Assembly: GCF_900184945.1 (NCBI RefSeq) | Contig: NZ_FXYF01000026.1 | Location: 1 to 36,841 of the forward strand | Reading direction: 5' to 3' | DNA length: 36,841 bases | Source of the DNA: Antarctobacter aquimaris | GTDB lineage: Bacteria > Pseudomonadota > Alphaproteobacteria > Rhodobacterales > Rhodobacteraceae | In this document: positions 15,897 through 23,753 of the stretch, piece after piece | Layout of the letters: the number at the start of each line of letters is the position of its first letter | Position numbering within the stretch: the first letter of the stretch is position 1 | Program-made: the position numbers and the translations under genes | Notes under the pieces: generated by a model | Database searches by the model: none | Told to the model about the DNA's origin: nothing | Seen by the model: the letters and a program-made list of their open reading frames with translations, nothing else

Positions 15897-17342
15897 ATGC
15901 AAACCGGACTCTATATTGATGGTCGTTGGGAAACCGGCGCAAGCGAGATCGAAAACCGTAACCCGTCGGACGTGTCGGACCTGATCGGCAGCTATGCTCA
16001 GGCCAGCGCGGATCAGCTGGACGCCGCGCTGGCCGCCGCGGGCAAGGCGCAAAGGAAGTGGTGGGCTGCCGGCATTCAGAAACGCCATGACGTGCTGATG
16101 GCGATCGGCACCGAGCTGATGGCGCGTGCCGGGGAAATCGGACAGATCGTGTCGCGCGAAGAAGGCAAGCCGCTGGCCGAAGGCAAGGGCGAGGTCTATC
16201 GCGCCGGGCAGTTCTTTACCTATTACGCCGGTGAATGCCTGCGCAATCAAGGCGATCTGGCCGAAAGCGTCCGCCCCGGGGTAGAGATCGACGTGCGCCG
16301 CGAGCCGGTTGGCGTGGTCGCGATCATCAGCCCCTGGAACTTTCCCGTGGCGACTCCGGCGTGGAAAATCGCGCCCGCACTGGCCTTCGGCAACGCGGTG
16401 ATCTGGAAACCCGCCAACCTGACCCCGGCCAGCGCGGTTGCCCTGACCGAGATCATCGCCAGGCAGGATATTCCGGCGGGTTTGTTCAACCTCGTCGCCG
16501 GTCCGGGCCGCGATGTCGGCCAGCGCCTGGTGGAAAGCCGCGACGTGGCGGCGATCAGCTTTACCGGCTCGGTCCCCGTGGGCCGCGGCATTGCCGCCTC
16601 GGCGATACAGAACATGACCAAGGTGCAGATGGAGATGGGGTCGAAAAACCCCATGGTCATCATGGACGATGCCGATCTCGATCTGGCGGTCGCCTGCGCC
16701 TCCGGGGCCGCCTTCGGGGCGACGGGCCAGAAATGCACCGCGGCCTCGCGGCTGATCGTGCACGAGGCGATCCACGATGCCTTTGTCGAAAAACTGGTGA
16801 AGGCGGCCGAGGCGCTGAAGGTCGGTCACGCGTTGGAAGAGGGCACGCAGCTTGGCCCCGTGGTCAGCGAAGCGCAACTGACGCAGAACCTCGCCTATGT
16901 CGAAATCGGCAAGAGCGAGGGCGCCGAACTGCTGACTGGCGGCACCAGGCTGGAGCGGGCGACCGAAGGATACTACATGTCCCCGGCGGTTTTCGCGGGC
17001 ACGCGCAACGACATGCGGGTCAACCGCGAAGAGATGTTCGCACCGATCACCTGCGTCATCAAGGCGGGCAGCTACGACGAGGCGCTGGCCATCGCCAACG
17101 ACACCGACTTTGGCCTGACCGCCGGGATCATGACCCGTTCGCTGTCGCGCGCCAGTCACTTCCGCGCCAACATGCGCGCCGGTTGCGTCATGGTAAACCT
17201 GCCAACCGCCGGCACGGATTACCACGTGCCCTTCGGCGGACGCGGTGCGTCGTCGTACGGCCCGCGCGAACAGGGCAGCTATGCCGCCGAGTTCTACACC
17301 ACCGTCAAGACCTCTTATGTCGCGGCAGGAGAGCCGGCATGA
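15897..17342 (+). CDS. NAD(P)-dependent aldehyde dehydrogenase
   Basis: A 481-aa full-length ALDH from ATG 15897, with ACGAGGA just upstream. Catalytic landmarks are intact: Asn148 in SPWNFP, Glu246 in MEMGSKNP, and Cys280 in GQKCTA, plus WKPANLTPAS for cofactor binding. The enzyme oxidises an aldehyde to a carboxylate in the cytoplasm. The opening MQTGLYIDG and the GVEIDVRREPVGVV segment remind me of 2-oxoglutarate semialdehyde dehydrogenases, but that specificity is a recollection and not proved. Its stop overlaps the next gene start (ATGA), so it is translationally coupled to the dipeptidase-family gene. First gene of the LysR-controlled operon. Confidence 0.92.
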   Translation: MQTGLYIDGRWETGASEIENRNPSDVSDLIGSYAQASADQLDAALAAAGKAQRKWWAAGIQKRHDVLMAIGTELMARAGEIGQIVSREEGKPLAEGKGEVYRAGQFFTYYAGECLRNQGDLAESVRPGVEIDVRREPVGVVAIISPWNFPVATPAWKIAPALAFGNAVIWKPANLTPASAVALTEIIARQDIPAGLFNLVAGPGRDVGQRLVESRDVAAISFTGSVPVGRGIAASAIQNMTKVQMEMGSKNPMVIMDDADLDLAVACASGAAFGATGQKCTAASRLIVHEAIHDAFVEKLVKAAEALKVGHALEEGTQLGPVVSEAQLTQNLAYVEIGKSEGAELLTGGTRLERATEGYYMSPAVFAGTRNDMRVNREEMFAPITCVIKAGSYDEALAIANDTDFGLTAGIMTRSLSRASHFRANMRAGCVMVNLPTAGTDYHVPFGGRGASSYGPREQGSYAAEFYTTVKTSYVAAGEPA

Positions 17343-18352
17343 GCGTGCTGATCGACGGGTTGCAGTACGCCAACTGGTCGGAGAAGGTCTTCCGCCAGAT
17401 GCGCGCGGGCGGCGTGGATGCGGTGCATGTCACCATCACCTACCACGAGACCTTTCGCGAAACCGTGCTGCAAATCGAACGCTGGAACCGCTGGTTCGAG
17501 CAGTACCCCGACCTGATCTTTCAGGGCCGCACCGCCGCTGACGTGCAGCGCGCAAAGGACACCGGCCGCACCGCGATCTTCTTCGGTTCGCAAAACCCCT
17601 CCTGCATGGAGGACGATATCGGGCTGGTGGAGATCCTGCACACGTTGGGCCTGCGCTTCATGCAGCTGACCTACAACAACCAGTCGCTTCTGGCCTCGGG
17701 CTGCTACGAGGACGAGGACACCGGCCTGACACGCATGGGTCGCGAGGTGGTGACCGAAATGAACCGGGTGGGTCTCGTGGTCGACATGAGCCATTCCGGC
17801 GAGCGGTCGACGCTGGAGGCGATCGAGCATTCGACCCGCCCCATCGCGATCACCCACGCCAATCCCGCCGGCTGGCACCAGGCACTGCGCAACAAGTCCG
17901 ACAGCGTGCTGACGGCATTGGGCGAAAGCGGCGGGATGCTGGGCTTTTCGGTCTATCCGCATCACCTGAAAGGCGGCACCGCCTGCACGCTACAGGGCTT
18001 TTGCGACATGATCGCGCGGACCGCGGACCTAATGGGACCGACCCATGTCGGGATTGGCACCGACCTCTGCCAGGACCAGCCCGACAGCATCGTGGAATGG
18101 ATGCGGGTCGGTCGCTGGACCAAGCGGATCGACTATGGCGAGGGCAGCGCTGCGGCGCCCGGGTTTCCGGACATGCCGGGCTGGTTCGCCGACAACCGCG
18201 ACTTCGGCACCATCCGGGCCGGACTGCGCGCCGCCGGAATGAGCGACGCGAACGTGGACGCAGTCATGGGAGGAAACTGGCTGCGGTTCTTCGAGACAAG
18301 TTTCGGCGCAGGTCGCGGGACCGACGAGGCTCGTACACGCGCTGCCGAATGA
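17339..18352 (+). CDS. Membrane-dipeptidase-family protein lacking the canonical HxD metal site
   Basis: A 337-aa protein from ATG 17339, overlapping the previous stop by 4 bp. The fold is that of renal/membrane dipeptidases (M19): DMSHSG (His152), ITHANP (His173), GIGTDL (Asp242) and a final MGGNWLRFF are all present. However, the usual DGHxD near the N-terminus is DGLQY (residues 6-10), and the bridging Glu is replaced by Gln85 in FFGSQNP. One zinc site should therefore be lost. I recall a similar deviant dipeptidase encoded with dimethylglycine catabolism genes in Pseudomonas, which hints at a role in betaine-type metabolism. It may be a mononuclear hydrolase with a different substrate. 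No signal peptide. Confidence 0.85.
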   Translation: MSVLIDGLQYANWSEKVFRQMRAGGVDAVHVTITYHETFRETVLQIERWNRWFEQYPDLIFQGRTAADVQRAKDTGRTAIFFGSQNPSCMEDDIGLVEILHTLGLRFMQLTYNNQSLLASGCYEDEDTGLTRMGREVVTEMNRVGLVVDMSHSGERSTLEAIEHSTRPIAITHANPAGWHQALRNKSDSVLTALGESGGMLGFSVYPHHLKGGTACTLQGFCDMIARTADLMGPTHVGIGTDLCQDQPDSIVEWMRVGRWTKRIDYGEGSAAAPGFPDMPGWFADNRDFGTIRAGLRAAGMSDANVDAVMGGNWLRFFETSFGAGRGTDEARTRAAE

Positions 18353-18397
18353 TCTGACCCGCGGTGCGCGGGGATTGCGTTTCTGGGAGGAACACCA

Positions 18398-19948
18398 ATG
18401 ACTGTTACGACTGAACCTGGCGGCTTGACCGCGGGTCTTGGACGGGTGGACAAGCCCTTGTTCGCCATCACTGGGGGCTTCATCGCGCTGTTCTGCGCGC
18501 TGGCGCTCTACGACATCGACCTGCTGTCGCGCATGGTCGACTGGGGCTTCAACTTTTCCGCGACGTATTTCGGCCTTTACTGGCAGGTGCTGCTTCTGGC
18601 GACCTTCCTGATCGGTCTGGTGCTGTGTGTTCTGCCCGGTTCCAAGACCCGCATGGGCAACCTCGCCACACCGGAATTCACGTTTTTCCAGTGGGGATCG
18701 ATGATCATGTGCACCCTGCTGGCGGGCGGCGGGGTGTTCTGGGCGGCTGGTGAACCGATTGCCCATTACCTGTCCACGCCGCCGCTGTTCGGCGACCTGA
18801 GCGCCGATCCCAAAGCGCAGGCCGACGCCGCGTTGGCGCAGAGCTTCCTGCACTGGGGCTTTCTGGCCTGGGCGATCCTGGGGTCGCTGTCCACCGTGAT
18901 GCTGATGCATTACCACTACGACAAGGGCCTGCCGCTGGCGCCGCGCACGCTGCTTTATCCGCTGTTCGGCGACCGGGCGATCAATGGTCCCATCGGCCTG
19001 ATCGCGGATGCCTCGTGCATCATCGCGGTGGTCGCGGGCACTGTCGGTCCGATCGGTTTTCTCGGCTTGCAGATGTCCTATGGCTTGAACGCGCTTTTCG
19101 GCATCCCGGATACCTTCGCGACCCAGACCGTGGTGATCCTGGCGCTGGCCAGCCTCTACACCGTCTCGGCCATTTCCGGCCTGTCGAAAGGCATCCAGCT
19201 GTTGTCCAAGGTCAACGTGATCCTGGCCTTCGTGCTGCTGACCTTCATGCTCATCGCCGGTCCGACATTCTTCATCTTCGACGGCTTTGCCGGCGGCATG
19301 GGCGTCTATCTGTCGAACTTCTTCGACATGGCGCTTTACCGTGGCGACTCGGGCCTCTTCGGCGAGCCGGGCTGGCTGGGCTGGTGGACGGTGTTCTTCT
19401 GGGGCTGGTTCATGGGGTACGGGCCGCTGATGGCGATCTTCATCGCGCAGGTCAGCCGGGGCCGTTCGATCCGGTCCATCGTCCTGCTGCTGTCCATCGT
19501 GGCACCCATCGTCACCAACTTCTGGTTCACCATCATCGGCGGAACCGGGATCGCGCTGGAACAGATGACGCCGGGCGTGATCTCGGGACCGTTCGAAGGC
19601 TTCAACCTTCCCGCAAGCCTTCTGGCGATCACCCAGGCGCTTCCGCTCGGCTTTCTCGTGTCGCTCCTGTTCCTGGTGCTGACGATGATCTTCGTGGCCA
19701 CCACCAGCGACTCGATGAGCTATGTGATCGCGACCTCGATGTCCGACGACACTCCTTCGGCCGCGCTGCGCGCCTTCTGGGGGCTGGCCATGGGCGTCAT
19801 GGCGCTGATCCTGATCTCGACCGGATCGGGTGGGATCGGCAAGCTCCAGAGCTTCATCGTGGTGACTGCCGTGCCGGTGTCTCTGATACTGCTGCCCTCG
19901 CTTTGGGACGCACTGCGCATCACCTTGATGCTGGGCAAGAAAGCCTGA
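18398..19948 (+). CDS. BCCT-family transporter with altered substrate box
   Basis: A 516-aa, about 12-helix membrane protein from ATG 18398 with a strong GGGAGGAA site. The BCCT signature helix is W335-G-W337-F338-M-G-Y341-G-P343 followed by MAIFIAQVSRGRSIR. In BetP the equivalent aromatic box is WW..W; here the second Trp is Phe and the third is Tyr. The Gly-rich stretch of TM3 is LLAGGGVFWAAGEP, so the Gly-Met-Gly of sodium-coupled betaine carriers appears not to be kept. The carrier probably imports a trimethylammonium or similar zwitterionic compound, but neither substrate nor coupling ion can be assumed. It lies within the LysR operon and provides its likely substrate. Confidence 0.92.
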   Translation: MTVTTEPGGLTAGLGRVDKPLFAITGGFIALFCALALYDIDLLSRMVDWGFNFSATYFGLYWQVLLLATFLIGLVLCVLPGSKTRMGNLATPEFTFFQWGSMIMCTLLAGGGVFWAAGEPIAHYLSTPPLFGDLSADPKAQADAALAQSFLHWGFLAWAILGSLSTVMLMHYHYDKGLPLAPRTLLYPLFGDRAINGPIGLIADASCIIAVVAGTVGPIGFLGLQMSYGLNALFGIPDTFATQTVVILALASLYTVSAISGLSKGIQLLSKVNVILAFVLLTFMLIAGPTFFIFDGFAGGMGVYLSNFFDMALYRGDSGLFGEPGWLGWWTVFFWGWFMGYGPLMAIFIAQVSRGRSIRSIVLLLSIVAPIVTNFWFTIIGGTGIALEQMTPGVISGPFEGFNLPASLLAITQALPLGFLVSLLFLVLTMIFVATTSDSMSYVIATSMSDDTPSAALRAFWGLAMGVMALILISTGSGGIGKLQSFIVVTAVPVSLILLPSLWDALRITLMLGKKA

Positions 19949-20016
19949 TCGCATGTCAACTTGCGCGGGCGGAACCACACCGCCCGCGCCATGCCACCGA
20001 GACCCGCGAGGAACCC

Positions 20017-21696
20017 ATGGATTGCGCTTCCCTGAACCCAATGCCCGAGGCCGCCACTTTCCGCCGTCCGCCGTCGCAGGTGATGCGCCTGGCACGGATG
20101 GGAAGTGCGCACCCGACACGGCTGTCCTTTCTCCGAAATCTCCTGCGCCGGGTGACCCGCGAAGGCTGGACGTTCGACCGCCCGGTCTGGGAGATCGATG
20201 ACAAGGGCGTCGGACGCGCCGTCTATCGCGCCGCGGGGCCTGATCGCACCTACTGCCTGGTGGCTTTCGCACATGACCTGCCGGACGAGATGCGCTCGGA
20301 TCGGGTGATCGCCACGGCCTGGGATGCGACCTTTGCACTTTTCGACGGTGAACCCACAACCGACGACCTTGACCGCCTTCAAGCCAATGTGCCGTTGCAG
20401 GAAGCGGGACGTGTCAGCCCGCGCGAACTGTCGCTCAGCCGCGCGAACCGCTCGGTACGGCTCTTTGCGCATGTCATCGGGCGGCTGGCCGAGGGCCTGC
20501 AACCCGATGTCGCCGAGGTCGAAGCCGTCGGATACCTGATGCGGACCACGGCCGTCTACGGCTCGGGCAAGTTCGGTGCGGCCGACCGCGCGGCCATTGC
20601 CGACCGGCCGGAACTCAGCGCGCCCTTCCAGGCAGAGATGCTTTCGGTCTGGCTGACGCGGCAATTCACCGTGGATATCGCCGAACACCTGGCCGCCGTT
20701 CGCGGGGGTGCAAAGGCGGTGCGCCTTGATCCCGCCATCAGGCAAGGCCTGGGTGTCGGCAATTCCACCGGGCTTGGCATGGCGCCGTTCCTGGTGCGTC
20801 ACCCGGCCTTGCTGAACAACTGGATGATGGCGCGCGAAGAAGCCCTTGCCCGCGTCCGGTCGCAGGCCACGGCGGATCCCGAAGCCGTGGCGGGGTTCCG
20901 CGCGGCCCTCGCGGACGCCCGGGAGAACGCCACGCTTTGGCATTCGACCCATCCGATCCAGATCGGGAAACTGGACGCGCTGCGTCGTGATCTTTCCCGT
21001 CTTGCCGATCGGATTGCGGACTGGCCCGAGACCGGTGCGAACAGACCCTGGGACGCGCTCTGGCGCTGGGGAGAGTCCGAGCTGTCGCTGGAAGGTCAGG
21101 AAGCGCTGCTGGCGCTGATGCTCGAGCCCCACGGCGATCTTGTCGACGGGCTGGCCGACTGCATGACAGCGGACGAAAAGGCTTCGTTCCGGCTCGATGG
21201 CGCGATGACGGTGGCGACGCTGTCCGCCAGCCTTGCAGAGCACTACGACTGGGCGCTGGCCACGGACTTCGACCGGCCGGAAAACTCCGCGCGGTTCTGG
21301 TACGTTTCCGAGGAAAAGCTGGAACCGCGGCTGGGCAACCGGTTCGAGGAGGGCGGCGCCACGCTGGAGCAGCCGCTGTGCATCGCACGGATGGCACGAG
21401 ACCTGCATTCGGCGCTGGCCGGCTGGCCGGGTGATGCAACGCTGGCCGCGTTCCTGCTCGCCCACCCCGAGCATCGCTTCATGGCGCGACGGGCACAGAT
21501 CGTGCGCAGCCATCCCTATGCCGAGGTGCACGACAACCTGATCGCTGAAACCATGCTGCCCATCGACCTGATGCGATGCAAACTGGCCTTCTTCGGCGCC
21601 AGCCGCTTTGATCCCCGGTCCGACAAATGGGTGCGCATCAGCCTGTTTCAAGGACTGCCCTATCCATCCGACGTGACCCCGGGAGACTGGACATGA
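20017..21696 (+). CDS. Unknown 559-aa cytoplasmic protein of the BCCT operon
   Basis: Begins at ATG 20017 after CGAGGAA; the longer upstream frame runs through the BCCT gene antiframe and is not real. No signal peptide or membrane helix is seen. I do not recognise a domain. Distinctive stretches include AVYGSGKFGAADR, a glycine-rich LGVGNSTGLGMAPFLVRHPA, LNNWMMAREEALARVR, FWYVSEEKLEPRLG, and LAHPEHRFMARRAQIVRSHP. Composition and codon use match its neighbours. The stop overlaps the next ATG (ATGA), so it is probably made together with the DUF3726-like protein and may form a complex with it. It could be a new enzyme subunit; no function is claimed. Confidence 0.85.
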   Translation: MDCASLNPMPEAATFRRPPSQVMRLARMGSAHPTRLSFLRNLLRRVTREGWTFDRPVWEIDDKGVGRAVYRAAGPDRTYCLVAFAHDLPDEMRSDRVIATAWDATFALFDGEPTTDDLDRLQANVPLQEAGRVSPRELSLSRANRSVRLFAHVIGRLAEGLQPDVAEVEAVGYLMRTTAVYGSGKFGAADRAAIADRPELSAPFQAEMLSVWLTRQFTVDIAEHLAAVRGGAKAVRLDPAIRQGLGVGNSTGLGMAPFLVRHPALLNNWMMAREEALARVRSQATADPEAVAGFRAALADARENATLWHSTHPIQIGKLDALRRDLSRLADRIADWPETGANRPWDALWRWGESELSLEGQEALLALMLEPHGDLVDGLADCMTADEKASFRLDGAMTVATLSASLAEHYDWALATDFDRPENSARFWYVSEEKLEPRLGNRFEEGGATLEQPLCIARMARDLHSALAGWPGDATLAAFLLAHPEHRFMARRAQIVRSHPYAEVHDNLIAETMLPIDLMRCKLAFFGASRFDPRSDKWVRISLFQGLPYPSDVTPGDWT

Positions 21697-22427
21697 CCAC
21701 TGCGCATCATCTGGACCTGGAACCCAACGACCCGACGAGGTCGGGCCCACCGGTGCCCGCGGGCAATGGCGCGCGCCTGTCGCAGAACGAGGTCGAGCAG
21801 CTGTGTCTCAAGGCCGCGCGGGGTGCCGGCATGAGTTGGGGGCTGGCCGAAGAGGCCGGCTTTGCCGCGGCCTGGCTTGCGATGCGCGGGCTGGACGGAC
21901 CCGGTGTCCTGTTGGCGCAGCTCCGGGATGCGATGGACCGTCCCTGGCACGAGATATGCCCCGTGGTTGCGCCGGGACGCTTTCAGGCGGCAGAGGGCGG
22001 TTGTCTCTGCCCGATCGCCCTTGGCGCCGCGCTGTGCGACCATGCCCGCTTGCCGGAAACCGCCCTCGACGAGACACCCTTGCGAGTCGGCCCGGTCAAC
22101 CACCCCGTCCTGTTGCTGGCCTTTCTGTCGGACCTCGCCCAAGCGCGCGGCGGCTGCGTGCGGCTGGACTGGCCGGGCGGCACGGTGCTGCTGACTGCGG
22201 ATGGCCAGGTTTCCGGTGACACCGCATTGCTTGCGAAAGAGACCCGGCTGGTCGCCGAGCTGTCCGTCCATGGCGCCGCCCCGGATCAGTGGGTGCAGCC
22301 GGACGCACCGCTCTTTGTGCCATCGGCAACCCTGAGCGGTCTCAATGCTTTCGCGCTGCGCACCACGGTGCCGGCATCCGAAGCCTCGCGCGCCGGTGCC
22401 GGCGCTGCGGTTGGCGACAACGATTGA
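21693..22427 (+). CDS. DUF3726-like protein
   Basis: A 244-aa protein from ATG 21693, overlapping the previous stop by 4 bp. LSQNEVEQLCLKAARGAGMS followed by WGLAEEAGFAAAWLA is the signature I associate with DUF3726. No signal peptide or membrane helix. Tight coupling to the 559-aa unknown protein suggests the two work as partners. Residues 130-200 (NHPVLLLAFLSDLAQARGG) form a second conserved-looking block. The C-terminus is low-complexity (EASRAGAGAAVGDND). No biochemical role is known to me. Confidence 0.75.
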   Translation: MTTAHHLDLEPNDPTRSGPPVPAGNGARLSQNEVEQLCLKAARGAGMSWGLAEEAGFAAAWLAMRGLDGPGVLLAQLRDAMDRPWHEICPVVAPGRFQAAEGGCLCPIALGAALCDHARLPETALDETPLRVGPVNHPVLLLAFLSDLAQARGGCVRLDWPGGTVLLTADGQVSGDTALLAKETRLVAELSVHGAAPDQWVQPDAPLFVPSATLSGLNAFALRTTVPASEASRAGAGAAVGDND

Positions 22428-22445
22428 AAAAAGGAACGAACTCGC

Positions 22446-22799
22446 ATGACCCTCCAAAGATTGAGCCCGGGCCCCCGCATGAGCGAGGCAGTCCGCATTG
22501 GCGACATTGCTTTCCTGGCAGGCCAGATTCCTGACGATCTGACGGGCGATATCACCGCACAGACGCGCGAGGTGTTGGATAACCTGGATGCGGTGATGGC
22601 CGAGCTGGGTGGAAGCAAGGCCGATATCGCTTCGGTTCAGGTCTGGCTCAGCGACATGACTGATTTCCAAGGCATGAACGCGGTTTGGGACGCATGGGTC
22701 GATCCCGCCAACCCACCGGCTCGCGCAACCTGCGGCGTGGCGCTCGCACGCCCTGGGATGCGCGTCGAAATGGTCGCGGTCGCTCGCGTTCCGAAGTGA
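22446..22799 (+). CDS. RidA-family (YjgF/YER057c) protein
   Basis: A 117-aa protein from ATG 22446 with AAGGAACG upstream, the usual RidA length. VRIGDIAFLAGQIPDD, TREVLDNLDAVMAELGG, PPARATCGVALARPG and RVEMVAVARV follow the family order, and the conserved Arg (in PPARATC) and Glu (in RVEMV) are present. RidA proteins hydrolyse reactive enamine/imine intermediates or are specialised deaminases in catabolic operons. As the last gene of the LysR operon, it points to a nitrogen-containing intermediate in the pathway. Confidence 0.9.
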   Translation: MTLQRLSPGPRMSEAVRIGDIAFLAGQIPDDLTGDITAQTREVLDNLDAVMAELGGSKADIASVQVWLSDMTDFQGMNAVWDAWVDPANPPARATCGVALARPGMRVEMVAVARVPK

Positions 22800-22869
22800 G
22801 GCTGCAACGATCGGATTTTGCGGCAGCAGGTGGAACTGGCGCCACAAAGGCACCATGAAATGCCCCCGA

Positions 22870-22933
22870 CAAGGGTTTGACGCCTTTCCCTGCTGACGGC
22901 ATCACGGTGTGACAAGCCAGTGGTGACAAACCA
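22870..22933 (+). mobile_element. IS110-type end relic, no transposase
   Basis: CTGCTGACGGCATCACGGTG and the following GACAAGCCAGTGGTGACAAA align with 8819-8865 before the IS110 transposase fragment (about three quarters identical by eye). Here an IS3 fragment follows instead of a transposase start. Confidence 0.45.
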
Positions 22934-23285
22934 TCAACTGACGGCGTGAACCGCCCCAGGTTTCCGAGATGTCTCTTTGTTCCTAACCTGCGCGGCATTC
23001 TGAAGGTCGCTCATCTGATCGTAGAACGCGTCCTCCATTTCCTGCGGCGGCTTGTGACGGGTGGCGCTGTGTCGCCGCTCGTTGGTATACTGACGGACCC
23101 GCTGCAGCGTCGTCCACTCGACTTCGAAGGTGGACTTCCAGGGACCAGGGAAGTTGATGACCTCGATCTTGAACAGGCCGATGATGCCCTCGGCGAGCGC
23201 GTTGTCATAGCTGTCGGCCACGCTGCCCACCGAGGTATCGACGTCGGCACCGGCCACGCGCCCGGTGTAGCGGATGGGCAGATCG
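22934..23285 (-). pseudogene. IS3-family transposase (OrfB) C-terminal fragment
   Basis: The minus-strand translation PIRYTGRVAGADVDTSVGSV, then ADSYDNALAEGIIGLFKIEV, QRVRQYTNERRHSATRHKPP and EDAFYDQM matches the end of IS3 OrfB. The final catalytic Glu of DDE (in ALAEGIIGLFK) and the RRHSA motif are present. The first two catalytic Asp residues and OrfA are absent. Confidence 0.8.
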
Positions 23286-23753
23286 CCTGGTTCGGGGCAT
23301 CCGGCACGGTGAGCGATCAGCGCGCCACCGGTTCAAGCGCGATCGCGAACGGTGGTCATCTATGTCGAAACGCACCAACCCACGATCCTGACCCCGCTGA
23401 CTGCGGGCGATTTCGTCGGGCAACAGGGGCATTCCCGTGTCGCGGACGGCTCCTTCGCTGCCGACCACGGCACCTTCTGGGGCCGCAAGATCGGCCGAGC
23501 GGCCGAAGCAATACCCGATGACACCCCCCGATCCCAAGGCTTCGTGCGCATGCCCGACGCCGAGTTCGAGCCGATCCCGACGCGGGCGGTCGAGGGGAAG
23601 CCGGATCAAAGGAACGTCCAGTTCTCCCCCCCATTTCCAGCCGTAGCTCAGGGTATCGCGTCACTTGCCCTGCTGTTCGTCATAGAGAGCAAGGTCACAA
23701 AACAGCCATGGAGCGTTCCGGGACCGCGCCTGGAAATCACTGGCGACGTTCAA
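23286..23753. other. IS-flanking stretch with an unassigned minus-strand frame
   Basis: A minus-strand frame around 23339-23640 (LSYGWKWGGELDVPLIRLPL, GGVIGYCFGRSADLAAPEGA, DTGMPLLPDEIARSQRG) looks coding-like but has no start, an uncertain end, and no family I can name. It may be another mobile-element relic. The SulP gene ends at 23754. Confidence 0.4.

Noticed and set aside
15834-17225. 463-aa minus-strand frame over the aldehyde dehydrogenase
   Set aside because: The plus-strand ALDH has intact catalytic residues; the antisense frame is compositionally a shadow.
18029-20359. 776-aa minus-strand frame antisense to the dipeptidase and BCCT genes
   Set aside because: It is a shadow of two real plus-strand genes. 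Its composition (runs of R, H, Q, D, G) is typical of a GC-rich antisense frame, and no family motif is seen.
23339-23640. Possible conjugation coupling-protein (VirD4/TraG) relic on the minus strand
   Set aside because: DTGMPLLPDEIARSQRG faintly recalls the end of such proteins, but no Walker motif or second match supports it.
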